Positions 7,796-16,523 are shown, counted from the stretch's first letter. The stretch is DNA of 42,137 nucleotides from Acidobacteriota bacterium (GCA_016935015.1 JAFGRT010000042.1:1-42137); one strand, 5' to 3'. The notes: generated from the letters alone by a model not told the origin. Numbers and translations are program-made.

Positions 7796-8972
7796 ATGAT
7801 CAGTGAAGCGCAGCAGGAACGGAAATTTCTGGATTTCCGTCAAGCCTTTCCCGCCTATTCCCAGGGAATTTACGTCAATCATGCCGCGGTATCGCCCGCG
7901 GCGGTATTCGTGCGGCAGCGGATGATGGATTTTTGGCAGCGCCGGGCGAATTTCCCGGTGGACATCTATCCGGAGCTGCAGGAAGGGCAGCTCCACTTCA
8001 AGGAGCAGATCGCCCGAATGATCCATGCTGAAGGTGCGGAGAACATCGCCTGCGTGGAGAATACCAGTACCGGCCTCAATATGGTGGCCGGCGGCCTTGA
8101 GTGGAAAGCAGGTGATCGCATCCTTCTGAACACCATGGAGTTTCCAGCCAACGTCTACCCCTTTCTGAACCTTCAACGTCAGGGCGTGATGGTGGATTTT
8201 ATCAACCCGGAGGCGGGGGGTCTCACTCTCGACCGTATCGTTGAGAGGGTGCAGCCGCGCACCCGCTTGATCAGCATCAGTTTTGTCCAGTTCCTCAATG
8301 GTTTTCGGGCGGATTTGGCCGCGTTGGGCCGGTTCTGCCGGGCGCAGGGGATCCACCTGGTCGTGGACGCCATCCAGGGTACCGGAGCCATCCCGTTGGA
8401 CGTCCAGTGTTGGGGGTATCGATGCCTTGGCCACCGGCGGCCACAAGTGGCTGATGTGGCCCATGGGGACGGGTTTTCTGTATGTCGCCCCCCACCTTCT
8501 TCAAAAAATGGTTCCTGCCCAGGCGGGATGGCTGTCGGTCAAGGACAGCTGGAACCTGTTCGACTATCGCCTTGATTTCCTGGAGTCGGCGGAAAAATTC
8601 GAGGGCGGAACACTGAACTGGCTGGGTTTCTATCTGGCGCGGGAAATGTTGACACGTTTTCTGGAACTGGGAGTGGAGAACATCTGGCAACGGATTTTCC
8701 GGCTCACGGAGCAGTTCCTCCACGGGCTGACAGCCTTGCCGGTATATGTGGTGACGCCTCCGGCGCCGGAAAGCCGTTCAGGAATTGTGTCCTTCCGGGT
8801 GGGAAATCCGGAGGGTGTGATGCATGTCTTGACCACCAACCGGATTTTGGCATCCCTGCGAGAGGGCGTTGTCCGCTTTTCTTTCCATTGCACCAACACC
8901 GCCGATGATGTCCGGCGGATCCTCGACGTTCTTCGCGACCAGGTGGATATCATTCAGCCATGGGTGGAGTGA
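7796..8972 (+). pseudogene. Class V aminotransferase (cysteine desulfurase/isopenicillin N epimerase-like), interrupted by a +1 frameshift
   Basis: Two overlapping frames encode one PLP enzyme. The first (from ATG 7796) holds residues 1-206, including 'VNHAAVSP', the 'ENTSTGLN' phosphate-binding region and D191/Q194 in 'VVDAIQGTG'. The second continues with 'GIDALATGGHKWLM', where the Lys is the PLP Schiff-base residue, and runs to the stop at 8972. The break falls in the run of five G at 8412-8416. Removing one G gives a continuous 391-residue protein that reads 'LDVQCWGIDALATGG' through the junction. Family members perform transamination, racemisation or desulfuration of small amino acids. 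Both halves are well preserved, so this is either a recent mutation or a sequencing error in a homopolymer. The 3' end overlaps the convergent antiporter gene by 23 bases. Confidence 0.85.
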
Positions 8973-10929
8973 GGCCGGCCGTTTCCTCGGCGGGTGGTTG
9001 CAAGGAGAACGCGCCCGGATCCTTGCCGAATAATTTCAGAAAAATAAAGAGGAAGGTCACACTGATCGCGAGGGAGATCAGAGGCGGGATCCCGTATCCG
9101 GCGGGCAGATAACCCATAATACAGGCGGTGACGCCGGCCAACGCCGCATACGGGAGCTGAGTACGGACATGATCGATATGATCAGAGCCTGAAGCCATGG
9201 ATGACATAATTGTGGTGTCGGAGATGGGAGAGCAGTGGTCGCCAAACACGGAGCCGGAGAGAACGGCGGCAACCGTGGACAGAAAAACCGATTCGGCGAT
9301 GATACCGGGAAGCCCCTGCACTTCAGCCAGCTGGAGGGACAAGGGCAGGACAATGGGCACCAGAATGCCCATGGTGCCCCAGGACGTGCCGGTGGCAAAA
9401 CCAATGAAAGCGGCGATCACGAAGGTCATCAGTGGCAGAAGGTGGGCACTGAGCAGATCCTTGGTGATGAAAGCGACGAATGAGGCGGTCTTCAGTTCCA
9501 TGCAGATGCTGGTGAGGGACCAGGCCAGTACCAGGATGATCATGGCGATGGTCATGGATTTCAGGCCGGTCAGCCATGATTCCACCACGGTCCGCAAATC
9601 CAGCAGGCGCTGGACCAGCACCAGGCCGGCCGCCACGAACACGCCGGTGAAGGACCCCCACATCAGCACCTTCAGGCTGTTGGCGGCGCCGAAAATATTG
9701 CTAAGTGACGCGTCGGAGCCGGCCGTGCCGAGGGCAGCGCGGCCGTCGATGTATAGCCCGACGATGATGACAACGATGACGGTGACGATGGGGATCACGG
9801 CATTGTACCAACGCGGCGGGACGTCATCCGCCGCGGCGATGGCATTCAATTCATCATCCACCAGAGGGACAGCCGTGTCGGCGAGCAGTTTGCCGGTGGA
9901 GCGCGCCCGCTGTTCCGCCTGCAGCATGGGTCCGAAATCACGCTGCAGGGTGGCGATGAACAGGACCATGAGAATGGCCAGAAAGGGATAAAAATTGTAC
10001 GGCAGGGCGCTGATGAATGTGTGAAAGCCATCGACGGACGGTAGATTCAGGTCATTGATCAAGCCGATTTCAGTGCCAATCCAGGTGGTGATGACGGCAA
10101 TGCAGGTCACGGGTGCCGCGGTTGAATCCACGATGTACGACAGTTTTTCCCGGGAGATTTTCAGGCGGTCCGTGAAGGCGCGCATGGTGTTGCCCACCAG
10201 CAGGGTGTTGGAATAATCGTCGAAGAAAATCAACAAACCCATGAACCATGTAGCCGTCTGTGCGCTGCGGGGTGTACGGGCGTAACGGGCCACCAGATTG
10301 ACGATACCGTAGGTGCCGCCCGCCCGGGAGATAATACCCACCATACCGCCCAGCATCAGCGAGAACACCAGAATCATGAGGTGATCGATGTCATTGAGCG
10401 CGCCGATGATCACCGTGTCGGCCAGACGGTAAAAACTGGTAATGGGATTGAAGTCATAAATGAAAAAGGCACCCAGCCAGACACCCACCAGCAGGCTGAG
10501 AATCACCTGGCGCGTAATGAAGGCCAAGAAAATGGCCAGCAACGAGGGGAGGATGGTCAGAATGCCCGGAATCAGTTCGATTTCTCGTTGGATTCGCGCT
10601 TCACCAATGGTGAAGACCAGCGCTTCCCGGCCGGTTCCGCTTAAGACAAGATCCGTGAAAAGGACATGGAAACGATCGGAAGTGATCGCGCCAGTCCGTT
10701 TTAGAATCCGCTCATGACCCGACATGTATTCCAGCACGACCGGGGTTTCGACCGGCAATGGCTGGTTCAGGGTAATCTCGAAGTCGATGGGAATGTCCGA
10801 CAACGCGACTGACGGGCAGCTGCGAATCGGATCGGCGGTGGGCGGAGCAGTGGAGACGTCGGCGAATGCCGGAACTGCCAGAACCGAAGTGATGACAAGT
10901 AAGCCACCAAGAAGGAATCGAATACTCAA
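8950..10929 (-). CDS. NhaC-family Na+/H+ antiporter with an N-terminal exported domain
   Basis: A 659-residue protein initiated at TTG 10929, with GGAG about 7 bases upstream. Residues 1-24 form a signal peptide and residues about 25-118 an extracytoplasmic beta-rich domain. The NhaC-type transporter core follows with about 11-12 helices. Core landmarks include 'LMLGGMVGIISRAGG', the charged 'IFFDDYSNTLLVG', 'STAAPVTCIAVITTWIG', 'FATGTSWGTMGILVP' and 'SVFGDHCSPISDTTIMSSMASG', all typical of NhaC/YfkN-like antiporters. Such proteins exchange Na+ or amino acids for protons at the inner membrane. The exported N-terminal domain is an addition to the classical family. It is 63 bases downstream of the helicase gene, so it probably belongs to the same transcript. 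Confidence 0.88.
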   Translation of the reverse strand: MSIRFLLGGLLVITSVLAVPAFADVSTAPPTADPIRSCPSVALSDIPIDFEITLNQPLPVETPVVLEYMSGHERILKRTGAITSDRFHVLFTDLVLSGTGREALVFTIGEARIQREIELIPGILTILPSLLAIFLAFITRQVILSLLVGVWLGAFFIYDFNPITSFYRLADTVIIGALNDIDHLMILVFSLMLGGMVGIISRAGGTYGIVNLVARYARTPRSAQTATWFMGLLIFFDDYSNTLLVGNTMRAFTDRLKISREKLSYIVDSTAAPVTCIAVITTWIGTEIGLINDLNLPSVDGFHTFISALPYNFYPFLAILMVLFIATLQRDFGPMLQAEQRARSTGKLLADTAVPLVDDELNAIAAADDVPPRWYNAVIPIVTVIVVIIVGLYIDGRAALGTAGSDASLSNIFGAANSLKVLMWGSFTGVFVAAGLVLVQRLLDLRTVVESWLTGLKSMTIAMIILVLAWSLTSICMELKTASFVAFITKDLLSAHLLPLMTFVIAAFIGFATGTSWGTMGILVPIVLPLSLQLAEVQGLPGIIAESVFLSTVAAVLSGSVFGDHCSPISDTTIMSSMASGSDHIDHVRTQLPYAALAGVTACIMGYLPAGYGIPPLISLAISVTFLFIFLKLFGKDPGAFSLQPPAEETAGLTPPMAE

Positions 10930-10992
10930 AGGATGCTCCGCCTCACAGAAACAACTTCGCCGAGGTTTGCGGGAGACAGGACAATTCTACCG

Positions 10993-13338
10993 TCAGTTGG
11001 TCAGTTTTTCAAGTTTGGCAAGGTGCTCAATCAAGATTTTCAGGCCCCGCCGGTCAAAGGCGATCTTGACTTTCCGTCCGAGCTTGGAGTTTTCAATGCG
11101 GACCACCGTCCCCTCGCCGAAGGTGTGGTGGCGGACCCGATCTCCCGAGCGTAGGGAATTCGCTCGGCCAGCCGATGGTGCGGGGGGGGCGGGGGAAGGC
11201 TTTGAGAGAGGGGGGGCCGCCGACGGACCAGCGTCGGGGGCGGCAATCCGAGTGACGATTCGGGATGATTTCTCCTGTGGGACAGGTGATGATTTAGACT
11301 TGCCGGCGAAGAAGGCGGTGATCTCCTCGGGTGTGTCGAAGGTGGTGTAGCCGCTTTCCCTGAGCTTGATGGGCGGCGTCCCCTGTCCGGTCCGGGAACG
11401 GGTGAAGGAGAGACGTTCCCAGGGTTGCAGCCGCTGCAGACATTCCTCGGGAATCTCGGTCAGAAACCGGGACGGTTTGACCTGCTCCGACCGTTCCTGG
11501 TTGAAGCGGTGGCGGTGCCGGCTATGACTGAGCGCCAACCGTTTGCGGGCGCGGGTCATCCCGACGTAACAGAGGCGGCGCTCTTCCTCCAGGGCTTCCG
11601 ATGATTCCTGGGAGCGGGAATGGGGTAGAAGGCCTTCCTCCAGTCCAACGACGAACACGACGTCGAACTCGAGCCCTTTGGCACTATGCAGCGTCATCAG
11701 CGCCACCCGGACCCCGCCCAGGTCTTCGTCGCTGCTGGTATGAAGGGACACGTGCTCCAACAGGGTGGACAGGGTGCCGCCTTTCTGGCTGTGCTCACCG
11801 GCGAACGTGATGAATTCATGGATGTTGTCGGTTCGGGATTCCCAGTCAGGATCTTTCTGGGTTTTCAGGTATTGGGCATAACCCGATTTTTCAAAGACCT
11901 GCCGGACCAGAACATCCAGCGGTTCGGTTGGGACGGCCTCCCCCAGTCCGGCCAGGAGTTCCCGGAAAGCGGCCAAGGACGTCCGGGCACGAACATTGAG
12001 AGTCTGTCCGTCCAGTTCTTGTTGGAGCGCCCGCCAGAGACTGGTATTCAGGGCGGAGCCCCGGTTAATCAGATAGCGGACGGTTTTATCGCCGATCCCG
12101 CGCGGGGGCATGTTGAGACACCGCAGGAAAGACATGTCGTCATCCGGATTGATCAGCAGCTTGAGATAGGAAACCATATCCTTGATTTCCTTGCGATTGT
12201 AAAAGCTGAGACCCCCCATTAATTTGTAGCGGATGGAACTGGAACGGAGAGAATCCTCCAGCCGGCGCGATTGAAAATTGGTCCGGTACAGCACGCCGAT
12301 GGTGGCGTCGAACTCGGCGAGCAGGAGATCCTGAATGGAACGGGCGACCCAACCGGCCTCCTCGGCTGGATCCTGGGCTTGAAAAAAGGCGATGGGGATG
12401 CCCTCCTCGTTTTGGGTCCACAGTTTTTTCTCCCGTCGCAGGGCATTGTGGGAAGCCAACATGGATGCAGCCCGCAAAATCAGGCGCGTGGACCGGTAGT
12501 TCTGTTCGAGTTTGAATACCTTGCAGCCGGGGTAATCTTTTTCGAAGTAAAGGATGTTGGACAGGATCGCGCCGCGGAAACCGTAAATAGCCTGGTCCTC
12601 ATCGCCGACGACACAGATGTTTTGGTGATGGTCTGTGAGGTGGCGCACCAACCGGTACTGGGGCGGATTGGTGTCCTGAAACTCATCCACGAGTATATAG
12701 CCGTATCGCTGGTTCAGTCGGCGCCGCACATCGGGGAATTGCTGCAGGATCTGATTGGTTTTGAGGATGAGGTCATCGAAATCCAGGGCATTGGACCGTT
12801 TCATGGATTGTTCATAGGCTGAATACGCCCGTTGGATGTCTTCCATACCGGGATAATGATTGGCCGACAGGTATTCCGTCGGTGAGATTGCCTGGATTTT
12901 GGCCTGGCTGATGCGAAACTTGATGTAGTCGGTGGCGAAAAGTTTCTCGTCGATCTTGAGTTGCTGGCAGATATTCTTGATGAGGCGCTTCTGGTCGTCG
13001 GCGTCATAGATGGTGTAATCGGCCGGATAGCCCAGGCGGCCGATCTCCTGTCGCAAAAAACGGGCACAAAAGGAATGAAAGGTACAGACCAGCGGGCCGC
13101 GACCTTGGTGTGAAATGAGTGCCGCGAGGCGATCCTTCATCTCAGTGGCGGCCTTGTTGGTGAAGGTCACCGCCAGGATACGGTCGGGCGGATAGAGATC
13201 CCGGGCGAGCAGATGGGCGACCTTGTAGGTGATGACGCGCGTTTTGCCGCTGCCTGCCCCGGCCACGACGAGCATGGGGCCACGAGTATACTCGACAGCC
13301 GCCTTCTGATCAGGATTCAGCTGGCTCAGAAAATCCAT
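10993..13338 (-). CDS. pcrA: ATP-dependent DNA helicase PcrA/UvrD (superfamily 1A)
   Basis: A 781-residue protein with the full set of SF1A motifs: Q-motif 'LNPDQKAAV', Walker A 'AGAGSGKT' (26-33), motif Ia 'VTFTNKAATEMKDR', motif II 'LVDEFQDTN', motif III 'VVGDEDQAIYGFRGA', motif IV 'LEQNYRST', motif V 'LMTLHSAKGLEFDVVFV' and motif VI 'EERRLCYVGMTRARKRL'. The C-terminus carries the PcrA/UvrD Tudor-like domain ('GDRVRHHTFGEGTVV') that contacts RNA polymerase. It translocates 3'-5' on single-stranded DNA in nucleotide-excision repair, RecF pathway control and replication-transcription conflicts. A Pro/Ala-rich linker separates the motor from the Tudor domain. The ATG at 13338 follows AAGGAG, 14 bases after the TonB-C gene. 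Confidence 0.96.
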   Translation of the reverse strand: MDFLSQLNPDQKAAVEYTRGPMLVVAGAGSGKTRVITYKVAHLLARDLYPPDRILAVTFTNKAATEMKDRLAALISHQGRGPLVCTFHSFCARFLRQEIGRLGYPADYTIYDADDQKRLIKNICQQLKIDEKLFATDYIKFRISQAKIQAISPTEYLSANHYPGMEDIQRAYSAYEQSMKRSNALDFDDLILKTNQILQQFPDVRRRLNQRYGYILVDEFQDTNPPQYRLVRHLTDHHQNICVVGDEDQAIYGFRGAILSNILYFEKDYPGCKVFKLEQNYRSTRLILRAASMLASHNALRREKKLWTQNEEGIPIAFFQAQDPAEEAGWVARSIQDLLLAEFDATIGVLYRTNFQSRRLEDSLRSSSIRYKLMGGLSFYNRKEIKDMVSYLKLLINPDDDMSFLRCLNMPPRGIGDKTVRYLINRGSALNTSLWRALQQELDGQTLNVRARTSLAAFRELLAGLGEAVPTEPLDVLVRQVFEKSGYAQYLKTQKDPDWESRTDNIHEFITFAGEHSQKGGTLSTLLEHVSLHTSSDEDLGGVRVALMTLHSAKGLEFDVVFVVGLEEGLLPHSRSQESSEALEEERRLCYVGMTRARKRLALSHSRHRHRFNQERSEQVKPSRFLTEIPEECLQRLQPWERLSFTRSRTGQGTPPIKLRESGYTTFDTPEEITAFFAGKSKSSPVPQEKSSRIVTRIAAPDAGPSAAPPLSKPSPAPPAPSAGRANSLRSGDRVRHHTFGEGTVVRIENSKLGRKVKIAFDRRGLKILIEHLAKLEKLTN

Positions 13339-13352
13339 ATCCAGGGGCTCCT

Positions 13353-13742
13353 TTACTCCTCAACCAGGAAATGAAAGTGAATTTCGAGATAGGGGTCCCG
13401 ATAGGCGGGCGGCAGCGGGGGGAAAGGAGCCGAACGATTGAGACAGGCTTCGGCATCACCATCGAAGGTACGGTTACCCGATGAGCGGTATACTTTCTGA
13501 TAGTTCACCGCACCGTTCCGGTCGCACTTCAGAACAATGATGGTCTTGCTGCCGGCAGCGGCCATTTCCCCGGAGGACTGCCAGTTGGCGTTGACTTTGG
13601 CGATGACTCGTTGTTGATATTCCGTGTCGGTGAAGGAAGAGCTGAAAAAAGCCTTGATTCGAACCTGCGCGGCCAGGGCAGCCGCCATGGTTAGACAGAG
13701 CAGCAACAGACTGCCGGATACTTTGCGCCATAATGTATTCAT
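13353..13742 (-). CDS. Exported TonB/TolA C-terminal domain protein
   Basis: A 129-residue protein with a signal peptide (1-25) and one TonB_C-type domain (about 35-129). The domain is recognised from 'VNANWQ' at its start, 'IIVLKCDRNGAV', 'SSGNRTFDGDAEACLNRSAPFPPLPPAY' in pieces, and the final beta strand 'LEIHFHFLVEE'. TonB and TolA domains contact outer-membrane transporters or Pal. This one lacks both the long proline-rich spacer and an obvious retained membrane anchor, so it may be a free periplasmic domain or stay anchored by an uncleaved signal. GGAGG precedes the ATG. It is probably the first gene of a transcript with pcrA (14-base gap) and the antiporter. Confidence 0.78.
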   Translation of the reverse strand: MNTLWRKVSGSLLLLCLTMAAALAAQVRIKAFFSSSFTDTEYQQRVIAKVNANWQSSGEMAAAGSKTIIVLKCDRNGAVNYQKVYRSSGNRTFDGDAEACLNRSAPFPPLPPAYRDPYLEIHFHFLVEE

Positions 13743-13893
13743 GTTTTCCTCCGCCGGTGCGGCCTTCGGCCGACACTCATCAGGTAAGATGAGGAAAAAC
13801 CGGGAAAATCACAAAAAATGTTCCCGGTCATGAAATCCCGGACCGTTCCGGAACCGGCAGCAGTGGATGCCGGCCACGCGGGGTTCGTCAGGC

Positions 13894-14625
13894 TCAGGGG
13901 CCGCTGTCCACTATGGAGCCGACCGTCTCGCCACAAACCGCCCGGCGGATATTGCCGGGTGTCTGAATGTCGAACACAATGATAGGCAGGTTCTGCTCGC
14001 GGCACATGGCGAACGCCGTCTGATCCATGACGCGGATGTCCCGGGCAATGGCTTCGTCGAAGGACAGGTGTGGAATAAATTTGGCCGACGGATGCTTCTC
14101 CGGATCCTGCTCGAATATGCCGCGCACCCGGGTGGCCTTCAGGACCGCTTCACAGCCCGATTCCAGCGCGCGCAACACTGCCGCAGAGTCCGTGGTGAAA
14201 AAGGGATTGCCCGTGCCGCCGCAGAAGAGAACCAGCTGGCCGGCGGAGAGGAACTGGCGGGCGTTTTGTGCGGTGGCGAGGGTCGAAAACTGGGGTAGAT
14301 GGAACGGAGACAGAATCTGTGTGGCGCAACCCTTGCTGCGCAGAGAGGAAGCAAGGAGCAGGGCGTTGATCACGGTGGCCATCATGCCGGCATAGTCGCC
14401 GGTTATCCGCTCCACTCCCAAAGCAGTGCCGGTTTGGCCCCGAAAAATATTACCACCGCCGATCACAATGCCCAGCTGGGCACCCAGGCGGGAGACCTGA
14501 GTAATCTCCTCGCTGAGATAATCGAGGAATCGAGTGTCATGGGGGGCGGTGCCACTGCCCAGCAACGATTCACCGCTGATTTTTAGCAAAACCCGCTGGT
14601 ATTTGAGTGATGCAGGGTTCATCAT
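13894..14625 (-). CDS. pyrH: UMP kinase
   Basis: A 243-residue amino-acid-kinase-fold enzyme that phosphorylates UMP to UDP with ATP in pyrimidine nucleotide synthesis. Signatures seen are 'RVLLKISGESL' (11-21), 'IVIGGGNIFRG', 'GDYAGMMATVINALLL', 'GTGNPFFTTDSAAVLRA' and 'VMDQTAFAMC'. Length matches bacterial PyrH. One block differs from the usual 'KATKVDGVYDADP': here it reads 'KATRVRGIFEQDP', replacing the conserved Asp with Arg. GGGAG precedes two adjacent ATG codons (14625 and 14622), and either could be used. The usual rpsB-tsf-pyrH-frr neighbourhood is absent; it follows proline dehydrogenase with a 60-base gap. Confidence 0.9.
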   Translation of the reverse strand: MMNPASLKYQRVLLKISGESLLGSGTAPHDTRFLDYLSEEITQVSRLGAQLGIVIGGGNIFRGQTGTALGVERITGDYAGMMATVINALLLASSLRSKGCATQILSPFHLPQFSTLATAQNARQFLSAGQLVLFCGGTGNPFFTTDSAAVLRALESGCEAVLKATRVRGIFEQDPEKHPSAKFIPHLSFDEAIARDIRVMDQTAFAMCREQNLPIIVFDIQTPGNIRRAVCGETVGSIVDSGP

Positions 14626-14685
14626 CGACTCCCATCGTCAAGAGATCCGGCTCGTACAACAGACCCGGCCGCTTCCCGGCGAGGA

Positions 14686-15597
14686 CTATTTCTTGCCGCG
14701 CGCTGTCTGCAGCAAATTGCCCGCCACGTAAGCGGCCATCATCGGGTTGGCAGCCAGGCGCCGCTTGCAGTAATTGGTGGCGTGTTTCCATTTTTCGGCA
14801 AAGGGCACATACAGCCGAACCGTTATCCCCTTCCGGATCAGTTCGTCGGTGATTTTCTGGCGGGGAACACCCATCAGCATCTGTATCTCGTATCCATTCT
14901 TGCTGATATTGAGTTTGTCGGCTAATTCCAGGGAATCCCGGATGAGCCACTCCTCGTGGGTGCCGATTTCGGGATAATGCCCCTCCTTAAAAAGAAGCTC
15001 CACATGCTCGAGCATTTTCTTTTTCATGTCGTTCTTGTGTTGCAGGGCGATCTCCCGGGGCTCGTTATAAATGCCGATGCAGATGCGGATCCGGGCATTG
15101 AGTCCTTTCAGATCGAGAATATCCTGGTCCGTTCGGAACAGCCGGGACTGCAAGACGGTTCCCAATGTCGGGAAATCCGGCTTCAACGCCTTGTAAATAT
15201 TCAACGTAAGATCGGTAAAATGATGGTCTTCCATGTCGATGGTGACGGGAATGGCATATTCTTCCGCTGCTTCGATGATTTTCCGGATATTTTCCCGGCA
15301 GGTGGCCTCGTCCCGGTGACTGCCGAGTTGGGTGGGTTTCAGGGAGATGGTGGAGAATTTTTGTCGGCCCAGTTCCGCTATGAGCCGCAGGTAGACATCG
15401 ATGGTGTATTCCACCTCCTCGTCGCTTTCCAGCTCCTCGCCCAGGAGGTCGATCGTGGAACAGACCTGGCGCGAATCCCAAAAATCCTTGGCGGTTTGGA
15501 TGGCAGACGTGATGCTGTCACCTGCGATGTAGGGTTTGGCGAAAACCTTTACCAGTGGGCCGGGAGTCAGATTGACGATGAATGATTTGATACCCAT
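14686..15597 (-). CDS. Proline dehydrogenase
   Basis: A 303-residue FAD enzyme of the monofunctional PRODH family, which oxidises proline to pyrroline-5-carboxylate and passes electrons to quinone. Beta-alpha barrel landmarks are 'STISLKPTQLG', 'VTIDMEDHHFTD', 'GTVLQSRLFRTDQDI', 'IGTHEEWLI', 'YEIQMLMGV', 'RLYVPFAEKW' and the substrate-binding 'CKRRLAANP'. The strand normally reading 'R(L/V)(V/C)KG.Y.EP' is 'RICIGIYNEP' here, so the usual Lys is Ile. The ATG at 15597 follows AAGGAG and its own promoter. No P5C dehydrogenase lies nearby, so the second step of proline catabolism must be encoded elsewhere. Confidence 0.88.
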   Translation of the reverse strand: MGIKSFIVNLTPGPLVKVFAKPYIAGDSITSAIQTAKDFWDSRQVCSTIDLLGEELESDEEVEYTIDVYLRLIAELGRQKFSTISLKPTQLGSHRDEATCRENIRKIIEAAEEYAIPVTIDMEDHHFTDLTLNIYKALKPDFPTLGTVLQSRLFRTDQDILDLKGLNARIRICIGIYNEPREIALQHKNDMKKKMLEHVELLFKEGHYPEIGTHEEWLIRDSLELADKLNISKNGYEIQMLMGVPRQKITDELIRKGITVRLYVPFAEKWKHATNYCKRRLAANPMMAAYVAGNLLQTARGKK

Positions 15598-15648
15598 GTA
15601 ATAACTCCTTGGTCGGGGATAAAAATCACGGAGCAGCTGTAACCAACC

Positions 15649-15676
15649 ATCATAAGCTTTTTGCGGAAATCTTCAA
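15649..15676 (-). promoter_or_regulatory. Predicted sigma70 promoter of the proline dehydrogenase gene
   Basis: On the minus strand, -35 TTGAAG (15671-15676) and -10 TATGAT (15649-15654) are 16 bases apart, about 50 bases before the ATG at 15597. A dyad-symmetric element lies about 35 bases further upstream. Confidence 0.5.
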
Positions 15677-15711
15677 GTGGTTTTGTCATTTCCGGCGGCG
15701 CAAACCGGACG

Positions 15712-15729
15712 TTCGACACATTTGTCGAA
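15712..15729. repeat. Inverted repeat, possible operator between divergent genes
   Basis: TTCGACA and TGTCGAA form perfect 7-base arms around a 4-base centre. It lies between the proline dehydrogenase promoter (minus) and the Gly/Arg-rich gene (plus), where a dimeric regulator could bind. No T-run follows on either strand, so a terminator is unlikely. Confidence 0.4.
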
Positions 15730-15893
15730 GCTGCCTCCAAAATTTCCGAACCGGCGGCAGGACACAGAACGACTTTTTCTTTTATCGCCGATAGTTACCA
15801 TATTCCGGAGGCATGGGTACCGGCGGCTTGATTTGGCATCGATTATGCCTTCATCCGAGGTGAAGTGTGATTGCTATCTTGCAGGAGGTATTC

Positions 15894-16382
15894 ATGAGAT
15901 ATGGAATAATCTTGGCGCTGATCGTCGCCGTCGGATTCTTGTGGGTTCTCCCGGCCACCACCCCGGAGACCCAGGCAACCACCGCCAAGACCGAAGTCAA
16001 GTCACAGGAAGCCGAGACGGCCACTGACACCACGCCCACCCCTCGCGGACCGCGTTACAAGGACGAGAACCGGAATGACGTCTGCGATCACCGGGAATCC
16101 GGCAATCCGCAAGGCCGGATGTACCAGGGCGGTCGCCAGGGGAAGGCGGCGGGACCGGGACAGGGCCTGAACCGGCCGGCCGGCGCAGGACAACAGTGGC
16201 GGTTTGGACGCGGCCGTTGCTGCGGTTGGGGGCGCGGCCGCGGGATGGGTCGTGTCGGCATGGTCCAGGGGCAGGGAAATGCTGTCCCGGGAAGAGGACA
16301 GGGCATTCAATTGCGCAAACGGGATGGCTCCTGCCTGACCCAGACCGAGAGCAAGGAAGAAAACCCGCCCGAAATCAAGTAA
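15894..16382 (+). CDS. Exported Gly/Arg/Gln-rich low-complexity protein with Asp/Asn/Cys motif
   Basis: A 162-residue protein starting at the ATG at 15894, chosen because AGGAGG lies 6 bases upstream; an in-frame ATG at 15867 lacks such a site. Residues 1-25 are a signal peptide. A Thr/Glu-rich spacer follows, then 'YKDENRNDVCDHRESG' (about 58-73), which resembles the 'DENGDGICD' calcium-loop-like motif found in small exported proteins of anaerobes. Residues about 75-145 are rich in Gly, Arg and Gln, with 'RCCGWGRGRGMGR' holding two adjacent cysteines. The function is unknown. Metal or cofactor binding is only a guess from the Cys and Asp/Asn content. Confidence 0.7.
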   Translation: MRYGIILALIVAVGFLWVLPATTPETQATTAKTEVKSQEAETATDTTPTPRGPRYKDENRNDVCDHRESGNPQGRMYQGGRQGKAAGPGQGLNRPAGAGQQWRFGRGRCCGWGRGRGMGRVGMVQGQGNAVPGRGQGIQLRKRDGSCLTQTESKEENPPEIK

Positions 16383-16413
16383 ACCCGCTGTCAAAAATGT
16401 ATGGATGATTGCT

Positions 16414-16439
16414 GCAGGCGGCCGGATCCGGCCGCCTGC
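16414..16439 (+). terminator. Perfect 26-base palindrome, probable terminator-like hairpin
   Basis: Two 13-base arms beginning GCAGGCGGCCGGA are exact reverse complements with no mismatch, 32 bases after the stop of the Gly/Arg-rich gene. It would form a very GC-rich hairpin. The following sequence TTGCATC is only weakly T-rich, so an intrinsic terminator is plausible but not textbook. Confidence 0.45.
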
Positions 16440-16523
16440 TTGCATCTGGAGATCTTTTTCTCCCGATAGGTTGCCAGGAACCGGAAGGGACCATCCGGTA
16501 AGAGTGATCCGGGAAATTGGGTG

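Noticed and set aside
8950-8972. Overlap of aminotransferase and antiporter genes as evidence of misannotation
   Set aside because: The two genes are convergent, both ends fit their families, and short convergent overlaps occur again at 38004-38019.
11686-12222. Plus-strand frames within the helicase gene
   Set aside because: They are antisense to intact SF1A motifs and have no independent support.
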